The notes: generated by a model from the sequence alone, not told the origin. 64,000 nt of DNA from DASYPP01 sp036006525 (GCA_036006525.1 DASYPP010000040.1:109859-173858), one strand, 5' to 3'. Shown: positions 1 through 8,946, counted from the stretch's first letter. Numbers and translations are program-made.

Positions 1-1119
1 GCCCCGGTCGAACAGGATGGTCTTGGCGCTGCTGCCGCCTCGGGCGCCTACCCCGGAGAACCCGATCAGCCGGGTGAGCAGGGCGCGATTACCCGGCTCG
101 GCGGCAAGCGCGGCATCGGTGAAGAGATAGGTGTCGCCAAACGTGGCGAGATCGCCCCCCGGGGTGGGAGGAGAGCTGACCAGGACAGGTGCACAGGAGG
201 AGTCGGTTCCGGTGGTCGCGCACACTTGCACGGTCGCGGGCGAAGGTGGCACCGCCGGGGCGCTGTAGTAGCCGTATGTCGAATCGATCGTGCCGACCGT
301 GGCGTTGCCGCCCGGAATGCCGTTCACGGTCCACTTGTACGAACCGAAGGGAAGATCCGAGTAGGCATAGAAAGACGTGAACGCCCCTGGAAGCGCCTCG
401 AGGGAGTCGGGAGCAATGGCGATCTGGCCCGGCGAGAAGTACATCCGGGTGCTGGTGGCCGACCCATTCGGCGTCTCGGCATAAATCACCGCGACGCTCC
501 GCCGGGAGCTGGCCGGCAGGCGGCCGAAGGCATCGATCGGGGCCGCGGGGTCGTCCGTCTGCCACGACACGTAGACGTTGGGAACCACCTGGAACGACGT
601 GTCGTACGCGGTGAACGACATCTGGACCGTGTCGCCCACCGTGACCAGCGAGTCGCCCGGAGAGATGGTGACGTAGTAGACATTCTGCCCCGGCCCCACG
701 TAGGAGACCGGAATCTGCGGTGGCGGCTGGTTGCTGCCGATCCGGGCCTGGAACGTCTGCTGGCCCACAAACAGCGCGGTCCCCACCTGGTCCTGGTAGG
801 TGAGGTCAACGGTCAGCGATTCCGCCGCGGCCGTGAGCTGCAGCGGAAGCTGCAGCGTCACGCTGGTCGCGAAGGGCGAGAACGGAATCACCTGATCCAG
901 CAACAGCCGGTTGCCCTGGCCGTGGATCACCAGGTGAACCCGGTCCACGCCGAGCCCGCCGGCAAAACGGGTGAAGTTGGGGGGGAGCTGCGGCGCTACC
1001 ACGAGACTCTGGGTGGAAACGCCGGGGCCGGCGGGCTCATCGCGCAGGGAGCACGTTGTTACGGACAATGCGAGGAGCATGACAGCAAAAGAATTCCGGA
1101 CGTGGTGGGTCCAGTTCAC
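1..1119 (-). CDS. Putative lipoprotein with Ig-like regions (3' end cut by window edge)
   Basis: The reading frame is open from a GTG at 1119 to the left edge (373 codons) with no stop, so the C-terminus is missing. GGGAG lies 8 bases before the GTG. An ATG at 1080 in the same frame has no ribosome binding site. The N-terminus has a hydrophobic stretch ending in V-T-T-C, which fits a lipoprotein signal with Cys near residue 21. The body is rich in G, S, T, P and V, with alternating beta-like segments resembling bacterial Ig-like domains (for example around the words GDTVQMSF and YKWTVNG). No enzymatic motif is visible. It is probably a surface or periplasmic lipoprotein of unknown role. It is preceded by the hairpin at 1204-1318, so it is likely transcribed separately from the genes upstream. 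Confidence 0.6.
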   Translation of the reverse strand, partial: MNWTHHVRNSFAVMLLALSVTTCSLRDEPAGPGVSTQSLVVAPQLPPNFTRFAGGLGVDRVHLVIHGQGNRLLLDQVIPFSPFATSVTLQLPLQLTAAAESLTVDLTYQDQVGTALFVGQQTFQARIGSNQPPPQIPVSYVGPGQNVYYVTISPGDSLVTVGDTVQMSFTAYDTSFQVVPNVYVSWQTDDPAAPIDAFGRLPASSRRSVAVIYAETPNGSATSTRMYFSPGQIAIAPDSLEALPGAFTSFYAYSDLPFGSYKWTVNGIPGGNATVGTIDSTYGYYSAPAVPPSPATVQVCATTGTDSSCAPVLVSSPPTPGGDLATFGDTYLFTDAALAAEPGNRALLTRLIGFSGVGARGGSSAKTILFDRG

Positions 1120-1203
1120 GGCGTAAGCTCCCGAAGGAATTGATGTTAGGTGCGTGCGTGGAGTATTGAACTATTGCCTGGAATTGGCAAGAAGAGTGCC
1201 CAG

Positions 1204-1318
1204 AAAAGGCCTATGGCGTATGGCTAATGGCACCTATACCAGCCGACCGAACTCAATCTGTCGGTGGCAACATTTGCCATACGCTATACGCCATATGCCC
1301 TAAGCCATAGGCTGCTTT
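1204..1318. terminator. Word-repeat inverted repeat after an operon (TATGGC words)
   Basis: The left arm (about 1204-1236) carries repeats of the word TATGGC and the right arm (about 1273-1318) carries its complement (GCCATA words). The arms can pair imperfectly into a long hairpin. On the minus strand the element starts directly after the TGA at 1319-1321 and ends with a TTTT run, so it could act as a terminator. The same architecture with different words occurs at 5834-5923, 14867-14945 and 36941-37024. Confidence 0.55.
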
Positions 1319-1762
1319 TCACACGAGAACACCTGTACGCCAGCGCCAGATCTTGGTCAGAAGCTCGTCGAGGAACTGGTGGATGACGAAAGCATCGACC
1401 GCGATGGCGGTCGCGGCCCGGTCCATTCCCCAGAGCGTCGCGCGCTTCACGTCGCCGTCGAAATCAGCTTGGATGAAGCTGCGCTCGTCCTGGCTCCAGA
1501 TGGTCGGCAACTGGTCGGAAAAGAGTTGGGCCACCCCGTTTACGCCGGGTCCCCCTATTGCCAGCGTGGGATTCAGGTGAAAAATGCGGTTCTCCAGGTA
1601 CCACGCATCCCCAACCACGACTGCGCGCCGGAAGGTCTGCCCGGCTCCCCGGCGATCCACCTCTTCCTTGAGACGATAAGCCAGCGGGCGGTCCCGCTCC
1701 TCGGCCCGGATGTCGGTTCCGGTGACCAGGATGATGGTCTCTTCGGTATCGATCAGTTTCAT
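1319..1762 (-). CDS. Conserved-looking hypothetical protein, 147 aa
   Basis: I do not recognise the family. The protein has no signal peptide or clear membrane segment. The first 60 residues alternate beta-like (IILVTGTDI, RRAVVVGD) and helical stretches like a small Rossmann-type fold, with a GGPGVNG turn in the middle and a Trp-rich C-terminus. The ATG at 1762 overlaps the stop of the upstream TonB-like gene by 4 bases (ATGA), so the two are translationally coupled. It is the last gene of the unit that begins with the JAMM-DinG helicase; the hairpin at 1204-1318 follows it. Confidence 0.65.
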   Translation of the reverse strand: MKLIDTEETIILVTGTDIRAEERDRPLAYRLKEEVDRRGAGQTFRRAVVVGDAWYLENRIFHLNPTLAIGGPGVNGVAQLFSDQLPTIWSQDERSFIQADFDGDVKRATLWGMDRAATAIAVDAFVIHQFLDELLTKIWRWRTGVLV

Positions 1763-2643
1763 GGTTGTGAAGGTGGTGGTGGCTGATCGGCTGGCGGGGG
1801 CGGTTCCCGCTGGGCCCTTTCGAAATCCCGTTCCCGCTGCTTGCGATCCCGGATATCCCGGATCGCCCGCTTGAAGTCCTCCATGTTCTGGGCCCGCCGC
1901 GCGGCCTGCTCGATGTCGGCGCGCATGTCGATCACGTGATCCAGCGCCCGGTCCTGGCTGACGTTCCCGCCGGGAATCGGCAGCAGCGCCAGCAAGGCCG
2001 CGGGAATCTTGAGTCCGGCCACGTAAATGTACTTCGAGTCGAGGCCGAACTTGCTCCCGGCCAGCGTGGTGGTCCAGTCCGGCAACTTGAGCGCTGCCCC
2101 GGGCTCGTTCGCCAGCGAATCGAGGAAGGCCTGCATGATCGCGGTGACCGCGCTGTCCACATGCTCCACGTGGCTGCGCTCGAGATGACGCGCCAGGTCC
2201 ACGGGCGAGAAGGGCACCGGCCGGACCCAGCCCACACCATCGCCATAGTCCGGCCCGATCCGTACCCGGCCGCGCTCAGTCGTTGTCGCCCCGGAATCCG
2301 GCGGAGTGATGACCCCGCCTCGGAGTGACGGCGCGGACTCGGGTACCAGCTCGGGCGGCCGGGAACCCCCGGTCGAAGCCGCGGCTGGCGTCGGGATCGG
2401 GGGGAGAGGCCTCCGGGAGTTGCCGCGGGGCGCGAGGTAAACCATCACCGGTGAGTCCGACTGCGTCGGCGACTGGGGTACCGGGATCAGGCTGAGTTCC
2501 GGCCAGGGGTGCCGATCCGGAGGCCGCGACTCGATCGGCCCGTAAAACAGGAGGACATGCACAACGATGCTGATCGCGAGGGCCACTCGCGACCATTGGC
2601 GGCGGACCGGGAAGCCCAGGTTAAGCGGTCGCGGGTTCGGCAT
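1759..2643 (-). CDS. TonB-like membrane-anchored periplasmic protein, no TonB C-terminal domain
   Basis: 294 aa. Residues about 19-36 form one N-terminal membrane anchor of the TonB kind, followed by a long Pro/Ser/Arg-rich segment (about 40-130). Next comes a helical region (about 145-225), then a charged coiled-coil-like stretch and a Pro-rich tail. The usual C-terminal TonB domain is not apparent, so energising outer-membrane receptors is doubtful. An envelope-spanning or scaffolding role is inference. It starts 18 bases after the FAH-family gene and overlaps the 147-aa gene downstream by 4 bases. Confidence 0.6.
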   Translation of the reverse strand: MPNPRPLNLGFPVRRQWSRVALAISIVVHVLLFYGPIESRPPDRHPWPELSLIPVPQSPTQSDSPVMVYLAPRGNSRRPLPPIPTPAAASTGGSRPPELVPESAPSLRGGVITPPDSGATTTERGRVRIGPDYGDGVGWVRPVPFSPVDLARHLERSHVEHVDSAVTAIMQAFLDSLANEPGAALKLPDWTTTLAGSKFGLDSKYIYVAGLKIPAALLALLPIPGGNVSQDRALDHVIDMRADIEQAARRAQNMEDFKRAIRDIRDRKQRERDFERAQREPPPPADQPPPPSQP

Positions 2644-2661
2644 TGCCGGGACAGGTGCTGG

Positions 2662-3279
2662 TCATGCGCGGCTCACCACGGGATTGCGAAGAATCCCGAC
2701 TCCGGGAATCTCTACCTCGACTTCATCTCCCACGGCAAGCTGCCCGGTGCCCGCCGGTGTGCCGGTCGCGATGAGATCGCCCGGCTCCAGCCGCATGATC
2801 CGGCTGATATACGCCAGCAGGAATGGAATCGAAAACTGCATGTCACGGACGTGGCCCCGCTGGCGCTCGGCCCCGTTCACCCGGCCAATGATCTCCAGGG
2901 TCCGCCAATCGAGCCCGGTCGCCAGCCGGGGGCCTACCGGGCAGAAGGTGTCGAAGCCCTTGGCCCGGGCCCACTGGTTGTCCGTCTTCTGCAGGTCCCG
3001 CGCGGTCACGTCGTTCACGCAGACGAAACCGGCGATGGCCTGCTCGGCTTCGGCCTCGCTGGCGTGGGACAACCGGCTGCCCACCACCACTCCAATTTCC
3101 GATTCATACTCCACCCGGCTCGATTCCGGCGGCAATACGATCGGCTCCCCCGGACCGATCATCGCGCTGGGCGGCTTGAAGAACAGGAGCGGCTGCCTGG
3201 GGACTTCGTTCCCCAGCTCCCGCGCGTGCTCCGCGTAGTTGCGACCTACGGCAACAATCTTGGTCGGCGAGATGATCAG
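2662..3279 (-). CDS. Fumarylacetoacetate hydrolase (FAH) family protein with probable CTG start
   Basis: About 205 aa, the size of the short acylpyruvase/fumarylpyruvate hydrolase branch (FAHD1/YcgM-like), which cleaves C-C bonds in 2,4-diketo acids or decarboxylates oxaloacetate. The metal-binding E-x-E is seen in RVEYESEIG, and a later Asp and the LEPGDLIATGTP block match the family. The family N-terminus (KIVAVGRNYAEHA) is encoded upstream of the first ATG (3162), and that stretch contains no ATG, GTG or TTG. The best start is CTG at 3279, overlapping the helicase stop as CTGA, with GGAG 7 bases before it. Substrate is unknown. Confidence 0.8.
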   Translation of the reverse strand: MIISPTKIVAVGRNYAEHARELGNEVPRQPLLFFKPPSAMIGPGEPIVLPPESSRVEYESEIGVVVGSRLSHASEAEAEQAIAGFVCVNDVTARDLQKTDNQWARAKGFDTFCPVGPRLATGLDWRTLEIIGRVNGAERQRGHVRDMQFSIPFLLAYISRIMRLEPGDLIATGTPAGTGQLAVGDEVEVEIPGVGILRNPVVSRA

Positions 3280-5795
3280 ACGCTGGCTCCTATGCCGTGC
3301 CGGGCAAAAAAATCTTCACACTTGGTCAATACCTGCTGCCAGGTCCCGGTGACCCGCTCGGCCCGGGGCAACCCGCTCAACACCAGAGCGCCGTAGCGCT
3401 TAGTGATGACGCGCTTGTCCAGCAGCACCACCACACCCACGTCGCGGCGGGAACGGATCAGCCGGCCGAAGCCCTGCTTGAGCTTGAGCGCCGCGTGGGG
3501 CAGCAGGTAGCTCATGAATCCGTCCTCGCCCTGCTCCGCCAACCGCTCCAGGCGTGCCTCGGTAATCGGCTCGTTAGGGACCTTGAAAGGTAGCTTGGTG
3601 AGCACCAGGGTACGAAGCGCCCGGCCCGGCACATCGACCCCCTCCCAGAATGAATCAGTGCCCAGCAGAATGGCGTTGCCGGCTTCCCGAAAGCGGCGCA
3701 GCAACTGGTCCCGCGGCCCCTGGCCTTGTACCAGTAACGGCCACCGATTCCCCAGGGTTCCCTGCAGCTCCGCCGCGACCCGCCGGAGCGCCGAATGGCT
3801 GGTGAACAGGACGAACATCCCGCCGTCGGAGGCATAAGCGAGATCGCTGACCACCCGGCCCACGGCGGCGGTATGGCCTACTTCGTCTTCCCGCGGCTCC
3901 GGGATGTCGGTCGGAATGCCGAACAGGCATTGCGAGGCAAAATCGAAGGGTGACGCCAGAATCTCCCGGGTCTTCACCGGCGAACGCTCACCACCGAGAC
4001 CGATCCGGGATTCCAGAAACGTGAAGTCTCCGCTGGCCGCGAGGGTGGCGCTGGTAAGCGTCACCGTAGTGAGCCGGTCGAACAACAGCTCCCGGAGCAA
4101 TGGCGCCAGGTCGAGCGGAACTGCCGCCAGGGCCACCTGTTGGCCCCGATAACCGCTCCGCTCCAGCCAGCGCACGGTCGGCGGCCCGCCCCCGGCCGGA
4201 CGCAGAGTGCCGTTCAAGCCATCCGAAATCCCTTCCAGCCGCCGGATGACCGCGCGTACCTCCTGGAGCAACTGGGTCTGCCGATCCTCGGGCGGCGCGG
4301 TGGACATCCGGTCCGCGATCGTTTCCACGTGTTCCTTGAGATTCCGGAACGCAGCCACCGTCGCATCGAGTTCGACCGCCAGCCCCAGGCCCCAGATCGG
4401 GTCCTGCCCGAACTCGTCTCCCAACCGCATCACGTGCCCGGGCACCGATTCCAGCCGTTCGAACAGCATCTGAATCAGCGATTCAGCGGAGCGCCGGGCC
4501 TGGGCCAGTGTCGGACTAAGCCGGTCGTGCAGCAGATCGAGGCTGGCGCGGCTCAGCATGTCGGGTTGGCTGCTCAGCTGCCAGGCCAGGGCGGGCACCA
4601 GTCCCTTGCCGTTGCGCTCGAACCGGTTGAGCAGGCGGCGGATTCCGCCCGAGCTCAGCTGCACGCCCAGGTGGTTGGCCGCGACGTCCTCCAGGTGATG
4701 CGCCTCGTCCAGCACCAGCCGGGTGTAGGGCGGCAACACCGCGGCTTCCAGCCAGTTGTCCTGGGCCCGGCGCACCGCGAGATCGGCCGCGAGCAGGTGA
4801 TGGTTCACCACGATGACGTCGGCTTCGGCGGCCTTACGCCGGGCGCTGAACAGGAAGCACCGGTTGAAGTGTTCGCACTTGACCCGGGTACAGAGATCCG
4901 CTTCCGCGCTCACTTCGTCCCATACCTCCAGGCTGGGCTGGATCGGAAGATCGCTTAGTGTCCCATCGCTGGTCTTCTTCGCCCAGGCTGCCAATCCCTC
5001 CAGCTCGTCCCACTTGTCCGGTTCCAGCAGCGACCGCTGTCCGGTTTGGGCCTGGTCGAGCCGATGGAGGCACAGGTAATTCCTCCACCCCTTGAGCAGC
5101 GCAAACGTCGGGGTGTAGTCATCATCGCCGAGCGCGGTGCGCAGCAGCGGGAGGTCCTTGGCGAACAGTTGTTCCTGGAGGTTGATCGTATTGGTGCTGA
5201 CGACGGTACGCTCCTGGTTGGCCCGGGCCCAGGCCAGCGCGGGAACCAGGTAGGCAAAGGACTTGCCGACGCCGGTCCCGGCCTCGAGGAGCACGACGCC
5301 ACCGTCGTTGTAGGCATCGCTGATGTGGGCCGCCATGTCCCGCTGGCTGGGACGATCCTCATAGTTCCCCAGCACCCCGGCGACCGGGCCCCCTTCCCCC
5401 AGCAAGGCCACGACATCGAGCGCGTCGATCGGAACCTGCTTCCGACTCCGCGGTACTTCCACCGCGACGTACAGGTCGGTCGCCGTGTTGTTGATGATAC
5501 CGAATCCCACGCCGCCGTCGTGCGCCCGCGCGGCCACGCTGAGATCGGCCTGGGACGGCTCCAGCAGTCCACTCGGGTGGTTGTGCAGCAGCATTTCACC
5601 CGGATTCGCGATCCCCGGCAGGGCGAGCACCTGGTCCACGGTGCCACGGGCAGCGACCCGGGCCGAGGTCACCACGCCATCGTCGTCCACCTGCGCGACG
5701 AACGACACCTCGCGCCCACCCGCGGCGGCGATTTCGCGGGAGAGGTAGGCCTGGACGTCCGGGGCGATGCGGGAGGTCTGGATTGAATCAGACAC
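3276..5795 (-). CDS. dinG: DinG/XPD-type ATP-dependent helicase with N-terminal RadC-like JAMM domain
   Basis: 839 aa. Residues 1-115 form a JAB/MPN-like domain with H71-x-H73-P-S-G and S81-x-x-D84, the zinc-binding motif of RadC proteins; E29 may be the catalytic Glu. The helicase follows: Walker A GTGVGKS (173-179), DEAH box (363-366) and four Cys (242, 302, 307, 313) placed like the XPD/DinG Fe-S cluster ligands. The C-terminal RecA domain has SFWEGVDVPG and a QGFGR motif VI. DinG relatives unwind DNA 5'-3', R-loops and G-quadruplexes. Many Gram-positive DinG proteins carry an N-terminal exonuclease here; this one carries a JAMM module. The start is GTG with no good ribosome binding site. 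It is the first gene of the unit running to 1319. Confidence 0.88.
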   Translation of the reverse strand: MSDSIQTSRIAPDVQAYLSREIAAAGGREVSFVAQVDDDGVVTSARVAARGTVDQVLALPGIANPGEMLLHNHPSGLLEPSQADLSVAARAHDGGVGFGIINNTATDLYVAVEVPRSRKQVPIDALDVVALLGEGGPVAGVLGNYEDRPSQRDMAAHISDAYNDGGVVLLEAGTGVGKSFAYLVPALAWARANQERTVVSTNTINLQEQLFAKDLPLLRTALGDDDYTPTFALLKGWRNYLCLHRLDQAQTGQRSLLEPDKWDELEGLAAWAKKTSDGTLSDLPIQPSLEVWDEVSAEADLCTRVKCEHFNRCFLFSARRKAAEADVIVVNHHLLAADLAVRRAQDNWLEAAVLPPYTRLVLDEAHHLEDVAANHLGVQLSSGGIRRLLNRFERNGKGLVPALAWQLSSQPDMLSRASLDLLHDRLSPTLAQARRSAESLIQMLFERLESVPGHVMRLGDEFGQDPIWGLGLAVELDATVAAFRNLKEHVETIADRMSTAPPEDRQTQLLQEVRAVIRRLEGISDGLNGTLRPAGGGPPTVRWLERSGYRGQQVALAAVPLDLAPLLRELLFDRLTTVTLTSATLAASGDFTFLESRIGLGGERSPVKTREILASPFDFASQCLFGIPTDIPEPREDEVGHTAAVGRVVSDLAYASDGGMFVLFTSHSALRRVAAELQGTLGNRWPLLVQGQGPRDQLLRRFREAGNAILLGTDSFWEGVDVPGRALRTLVLTKLPFKVPNEPITEARLERLAEQGEDGFMSYLLPHAALKLKQGFGRLIRSRRDVGVVVLLDKRVITKRYGALVLSGLPRAERVTGTWQQVLTKCEDFFARHGIGASV

Positions 5796-5833
5796 GCGGG
5801 ATTGCAGCTGAGATCATGCACGGAAACTTAATC

Positions 5834-5923
5834 GGTGGGCAAGTGGGAAAGTGGGTACGTGGGAAGGTGCGGTGTAGCTGAGCCTTTTACCCACTGGCCC
5901 ACCGTCCCACTTTCCCACCCTTT
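5834..5923. terminator. Word-repeat inverted repeat (GTGGGAAA words)
   Basis: The left arm (about 5834-5869) repeats GTGGG every 8-9 bases (GTGGGCAA, GTGGGAAA, GTGGGTAC, GTGGGAAG) and the right arm (about 5889-5919) carries the complement (CCCAC words). On the minus strand it begins 3 bases after the TGA at 5924-5926 and ends near the start of the helicase gene. It is probably a terminator or an intergenic repeat element. It has the same design as the elements at 1204-1318, 14867-14945 and 36941-37024. Confidence 0.55.
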
Positions 5924-7225
5924 TCAGGTTTTAAGCTCGCGCTTTTTCGCTGCGGGGAACAGCACGTTGTTGAGTATCAGGCGATACCCCGGCGAATGCG
6001 TATGCAGCGAAAGATCGGTCGGGGGATCGCCGATCTGGTGCTGCGGATCTTCCGGGTCGTGTCCGCCAAAGAAAGTCCAGGTCCCCTGTCCCCGCTCGCC
6101 GTGGATGTATTTCACCCACGGCGCGCCCGGCTCATCGGCAAGCACGGTCACTCCCGGCTTCAGCGTACGCCGGGTGAACGACGTCGTCAGTCCGTAGAAG
6201 TCCGGAATGACCTGGCGGTGGCTCTGCACCAGCATGGTGGCAACCGGGTCGATCTTGGCGCTGAAGCCGAACAGGGTGAACGATCCCAGCGGCTGACGCC
6301 GGTCCGGCGAGTTGACCTGGTGGCCGTCGATATCGGAGAACTGGGAGACGGTCGGGCTCTGGAACAAGGTCGCATTCTGGAAGGCGAAGGTACGGCTCCA
6401 GTCCATCTTGCTGTTCGCGTTGGGATCCATCGGCGTCCCGTCCGCATAGCTGGCCGCGATATCCACCTTCTCGCTGGCCAGGGCGAGGTCCAGGGTTTCC
6501 GTCGCCGTGCACATGGCGAACAGGAAGCCACCCCGCTCCACGAAGCCCGCGATGGTATTGGCGACGGCCCGCTTCGCCGCAGGGACGTTGGGAAAGCCGA
6601 GGGTCTGGGCTGTCCGGGTATTGCTCTCGACCATCTCGGCCAGCCACGCCGCCCCGGCATAGTTCAGGTAGAACTTGGAGTACTGGCCGGTGAAGTCTTC
6701 GTGATGAAGGTGGAGCCAGTCGTAGAGCTTGAGGCCATCCCGGATGACTTCCGGATCCCACACCTTTTCGAACTTGATGCCGGCATAGTTCAGGGCCATG
6801 GTGACCGCATCGTCCCAGGGCGCGGCATTGGGAGGCGCGTAGACGGCCACCTTGGGCGCCTTTTCAAGCGGGATCGCATCCATGTTTTCCTGCTGGATCT
6901 GCGCCTTGATGGTGGCCACCGCTCCATCGTCGATCGGTTCCGCGGTCACCCCGGACAGCGCAGCATCTCGCGCGACGGCCGCGTCGCCCGGAATCAGGAA
7001 GGAGCCGCCCCGATAGTTGAGGAACCACTCACCCTTGCCGCCCCGTTCCAGCACCCGGTAGGTCACCCCGTACGCCTTGAGATGGTCCGACTGGCTGTCG
7101 TCCATCGGAATGAGCAGCCAGGCGGCCGGGCGCACCAACCCGGGTGCGGCCCGCCAGAGGGGACCCAGCGCCGATGCGGCGAGAAGGCCGCTGCCGGTGC
7201 GGCTAAGGAAGTCGCGCCGTTTCAT
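5924..7225 (-). CDS. Tat-exported protein of the family often labelled asparagine synthetase B
   Basis: 433 aa. The N-terminus MKRRDFLSRTGSG with a following hydrophobic stretch is a twin-arginine signal. The mature part (LLIPMDDSQ, YDWLHLHHEDFTGQY, GGFLFAMC, TWTFFGGHDPED, PGYRLILNNVLFPA) matches a family common in Bacteroidota that is often called asparagine synthetase B. No AsnB glutaminase or synthetase motifs are visible, so that name should not be taken as function. The middle region, with a conserved Cys in a GG-FLFAMC turn, looks like a glutamine-amidotransferase-like fold. ATG 7225 overlaps the TPR gene stop (ATGA). It is the last gene of the DUF4159 operon. Confidence 0.75.
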   Translation of the reverse strand: MKRRDFLSRTGSGLLAASALGPLWRAAPGLVRPAAWLLIPMDDSQSDHLKAYGVTYRVLERGGKGEWFLNYRGGSFLIPGDAAVARDAALSGVTAEPIDDGAVATIKAQIQQENMDAIPLEKAPKVAVYAPPNAAPWDDAVTMALNYAGIKFEKVWDPEVIRDGLKLYDWLHLHHEDFTGQYSKFYLNYAGAAWLAEMVESNTRTAQTLGFPNVPAAKRAVANTIAGFVERGGFLFAMCTATETLDLALASEKVDIAASYADGTPMDPNANSKMDWSRTFAFQNATLFQSPTVSQFSDIDGHQVNSPDRRQPLGSFTLFGFSAKIDPVATMLVQSHRQVIPDFYGLTTSFTRRTLKPGVTVLADEPGAPWVKYIHGERGQGTWTFFGGHDPEDPQHQIGDPPTDLSLHTHSPGYRLILNNVLFPAAKKRELKT

Positions 7226-8946
7226 GTGCGCGGCACCGCGCCCCGCAGTTCGTCCAGCAGCCGCCGCGCCTGGGGAATGACTGCGCTCTCCGGATGATCC
7301 AGGATCAATTGCTCCAACAAGGCCTGGCTCTCTGCCTGGCGGTTGGTCGCGGCGAGGAGACGCCCCAGCTCCAGGGCGGCGGCGGGAACCGTCGCCTCGA
7401 CCCTGGCGGTCGCCGCTTGCCGGAACGATCGCTCCGCCTCCGCCGTGTGACCCTGCGCCCACTGCAGCCGGCCGACCTGCAGCTGCAACTCGGCGCCGCC
7501 GGCTTCTGGTGGCAGGCGCCTGGCCAGTTCGGAGAGCTCGCTGACCGCCTTGGTCGTATCGTGCTGCTCAAGGTGCAACATGGCCCGCCCCAGTTCCGGG
7601 AGTGTGTCCTCTTCGATGGGCTGCAAGAGCGCCAGCAGCGCGGTACGACTGGTCGCCTGATCGCGGCTGCCGGCGTAGGGCCCGGCCATTGCCAACATGG
7701 TGCGGGCGGTAGCCAGGTCACCCCGATAGAGCTTGAGCCGGCCGGCGAGGTCATATCCTTCCACCGTGCTGTCGCTTATCAGCACCGAATCAGCCCGATC
7801 GAGATTGCCGTTGCGGGCCCATCCCATCGCCAGCCGGCGATTCAGCAGGAGCAGCTGGTCGGCCGAGAGGGCCGCGCGGTTGTGGTCGAGTTCCCGGGCG
7901 GCGTCGTCGACCTTTCCTTCGTCCAGCAACACGGTGACCAGGGTGGCACCGGCATCGGCCGCGACGCTGCGGGGCGAATTCGCGTCCGCCGCGAGCAGGC
8001 TCAGCATCCGGCGCGCGGCACCGCGATCACCCGATTCCGCGTAGAGCCGGGCGGCCTCCACGCGGTAGCGCGCAGCCACGGGGCCGCTGGTGAGGCCGGC
8101 CATCGCTTCCATGGTGAGTCCCTGCGCCTTCCGGGCGTCGGTGGTGGCCAGGGGTTGCACCAGGTCATTGAACTGGCGAAGGATTTCGATGGCCGCCGCC
8201 GGAGTCGGAGGCAGCGCGCGATTGAGGACCGCGAATCCGCCGATCGGGTCGCCCCAGCGGGCCATGAGACTGCCGGCGAGCTGGCGCGCTTCCAGACTGC
8301 CCTCGGTATTCAGTTGCTGGAGCAGCGCGTCGTGGCTGCGACCAGGCACTCCGGTCAGGCCGTTGATGGCCGCCGCGCGATAACCTGGAAGCCGCTGAAT
8401 GGCGTGGGCCCATTCCCGTGCCGCGGTGCCATAGTCCTCGTCCATAAGCGCCAGTTGGGCCACTTCGGCGGCAAGCGCATCAGGCCCCAGCCGTTCCCGG
8501 GCCAGCAGGAACGTTCGCCGCGCTTCCTGGCGATCTCTCCGAGAGAGCGAGATGTTGGCCCACTCCCGGTACGGCCCTTCGTCCTGCGGCTGCACCTGGG
8601 TCCACAGATCGAGAACCTTGCGAGCGCTGTCGCTGCGGTCCGCCGCCGCCCAGGAGCGCAAAGCGACGCCGTAGATCGCGGTGTTGGTCGGCCGGGCGGC
8701 AATCGCTGCTTGTACCAGGGGGATGATCTCGGGCACCCGGTTCAACGCGGTGAGTGCCCGTTCCAGCCCGAGGAGCGCCCCCGCTTCGGTGGGTCGCTCG
8801 GTGAGCACCGCCTTGTAGGCATCGACCGCGCCCACGAAATTCCCCCGCCGTTCCAGCTCGAAAGCCCGGGTAAGCTGGTCCTGCTGTGCGGCGAGACTTC
8901 CGGCGCCCAGCCCTCCCAGCAGTACCAGCAGGAGTGTCAGCCTCAC
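7222..8946 (-). CDS. Secreted tetratricopeptide-repeat protein
   Basis: 574 aa with a cleavable signal peptide (cleavage after L-A-A-Q, about residue 21). The rest is a helical solenoid of TPR-like repeats (AFELERRGNFVGAVDAYKAV, RTFLLARERLG, AERSFRQAA and others), typical of periplasmic scaffold proteins. The start is GTG at 8946, overlapping the stop of the DUF4175-like gene as GTGA, with GGGGA 8 bases before it. It lies between a giant membrane coiled-coil protein and a Tat-exported protein, so it probably bridges partners in the same envelope complex (inference). Confidence 0.75.
   Translation of the reverse strand: MRLTLLLVLLGGLGAGSLAAQQDQLTRAFELERRGNFVGAVDAYKAVLTERPTEAGALLGLERALTALNRVPEIIPLVQAAIAARPTNTAIYGVALRSWAAADRSDSARKVLDLWTQVQPQDEGPYREWANISLSRRDRQEARRTFLLARERLGPDALAAEVAQLALMDEDYGTAAREWAHAIQRLPGYRAAAINGLTGVPGRSHDALLQQLNTEGSLEARQLAGSLMARWGDPIGGFAVLNRALPPTPAAAIEILRQFNDLVQPLATTDARKAQGLTMEAMAGLTSGPVAARYRVEAARLYAESGDRGAARRMLSLLAADANSPRSVAADAGATLVTVLLDEGKVDDAARELDHNRAALSADQLLLLNRRLAMGWARNGNLDRADSVLISDSTVEGYDLAGRLKLYRGDLATARTMLAMAGPYAGSRDQATSRTALLALLQPIEEDTLPELGRAMLHLEQHDTTKAVSELSELARRLPPEAGGAELQLQVGRLQWAQGHTAEAERSFRQAATARVEATVPAAALELGRLLAATNRQAESQALLEQLILDHPESAVIPQARRLLDELRGAVPRT

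Noticed and set aside
226..1143. A 305-codon plus-strand frame over the left edge
   Set aside because: It is rich in Arg/Gly/His like other shadow frames. The minus-strand frame has a ribosome binding site, a lipobox and normal composition.
5924..7225. Asparagine synthetase function for the Tat-exported protein
   Set aside because: The name circulates for this family, but neither the N-terminal Cys nucleophile nor the synthetase P-loop of AsnB is seen.
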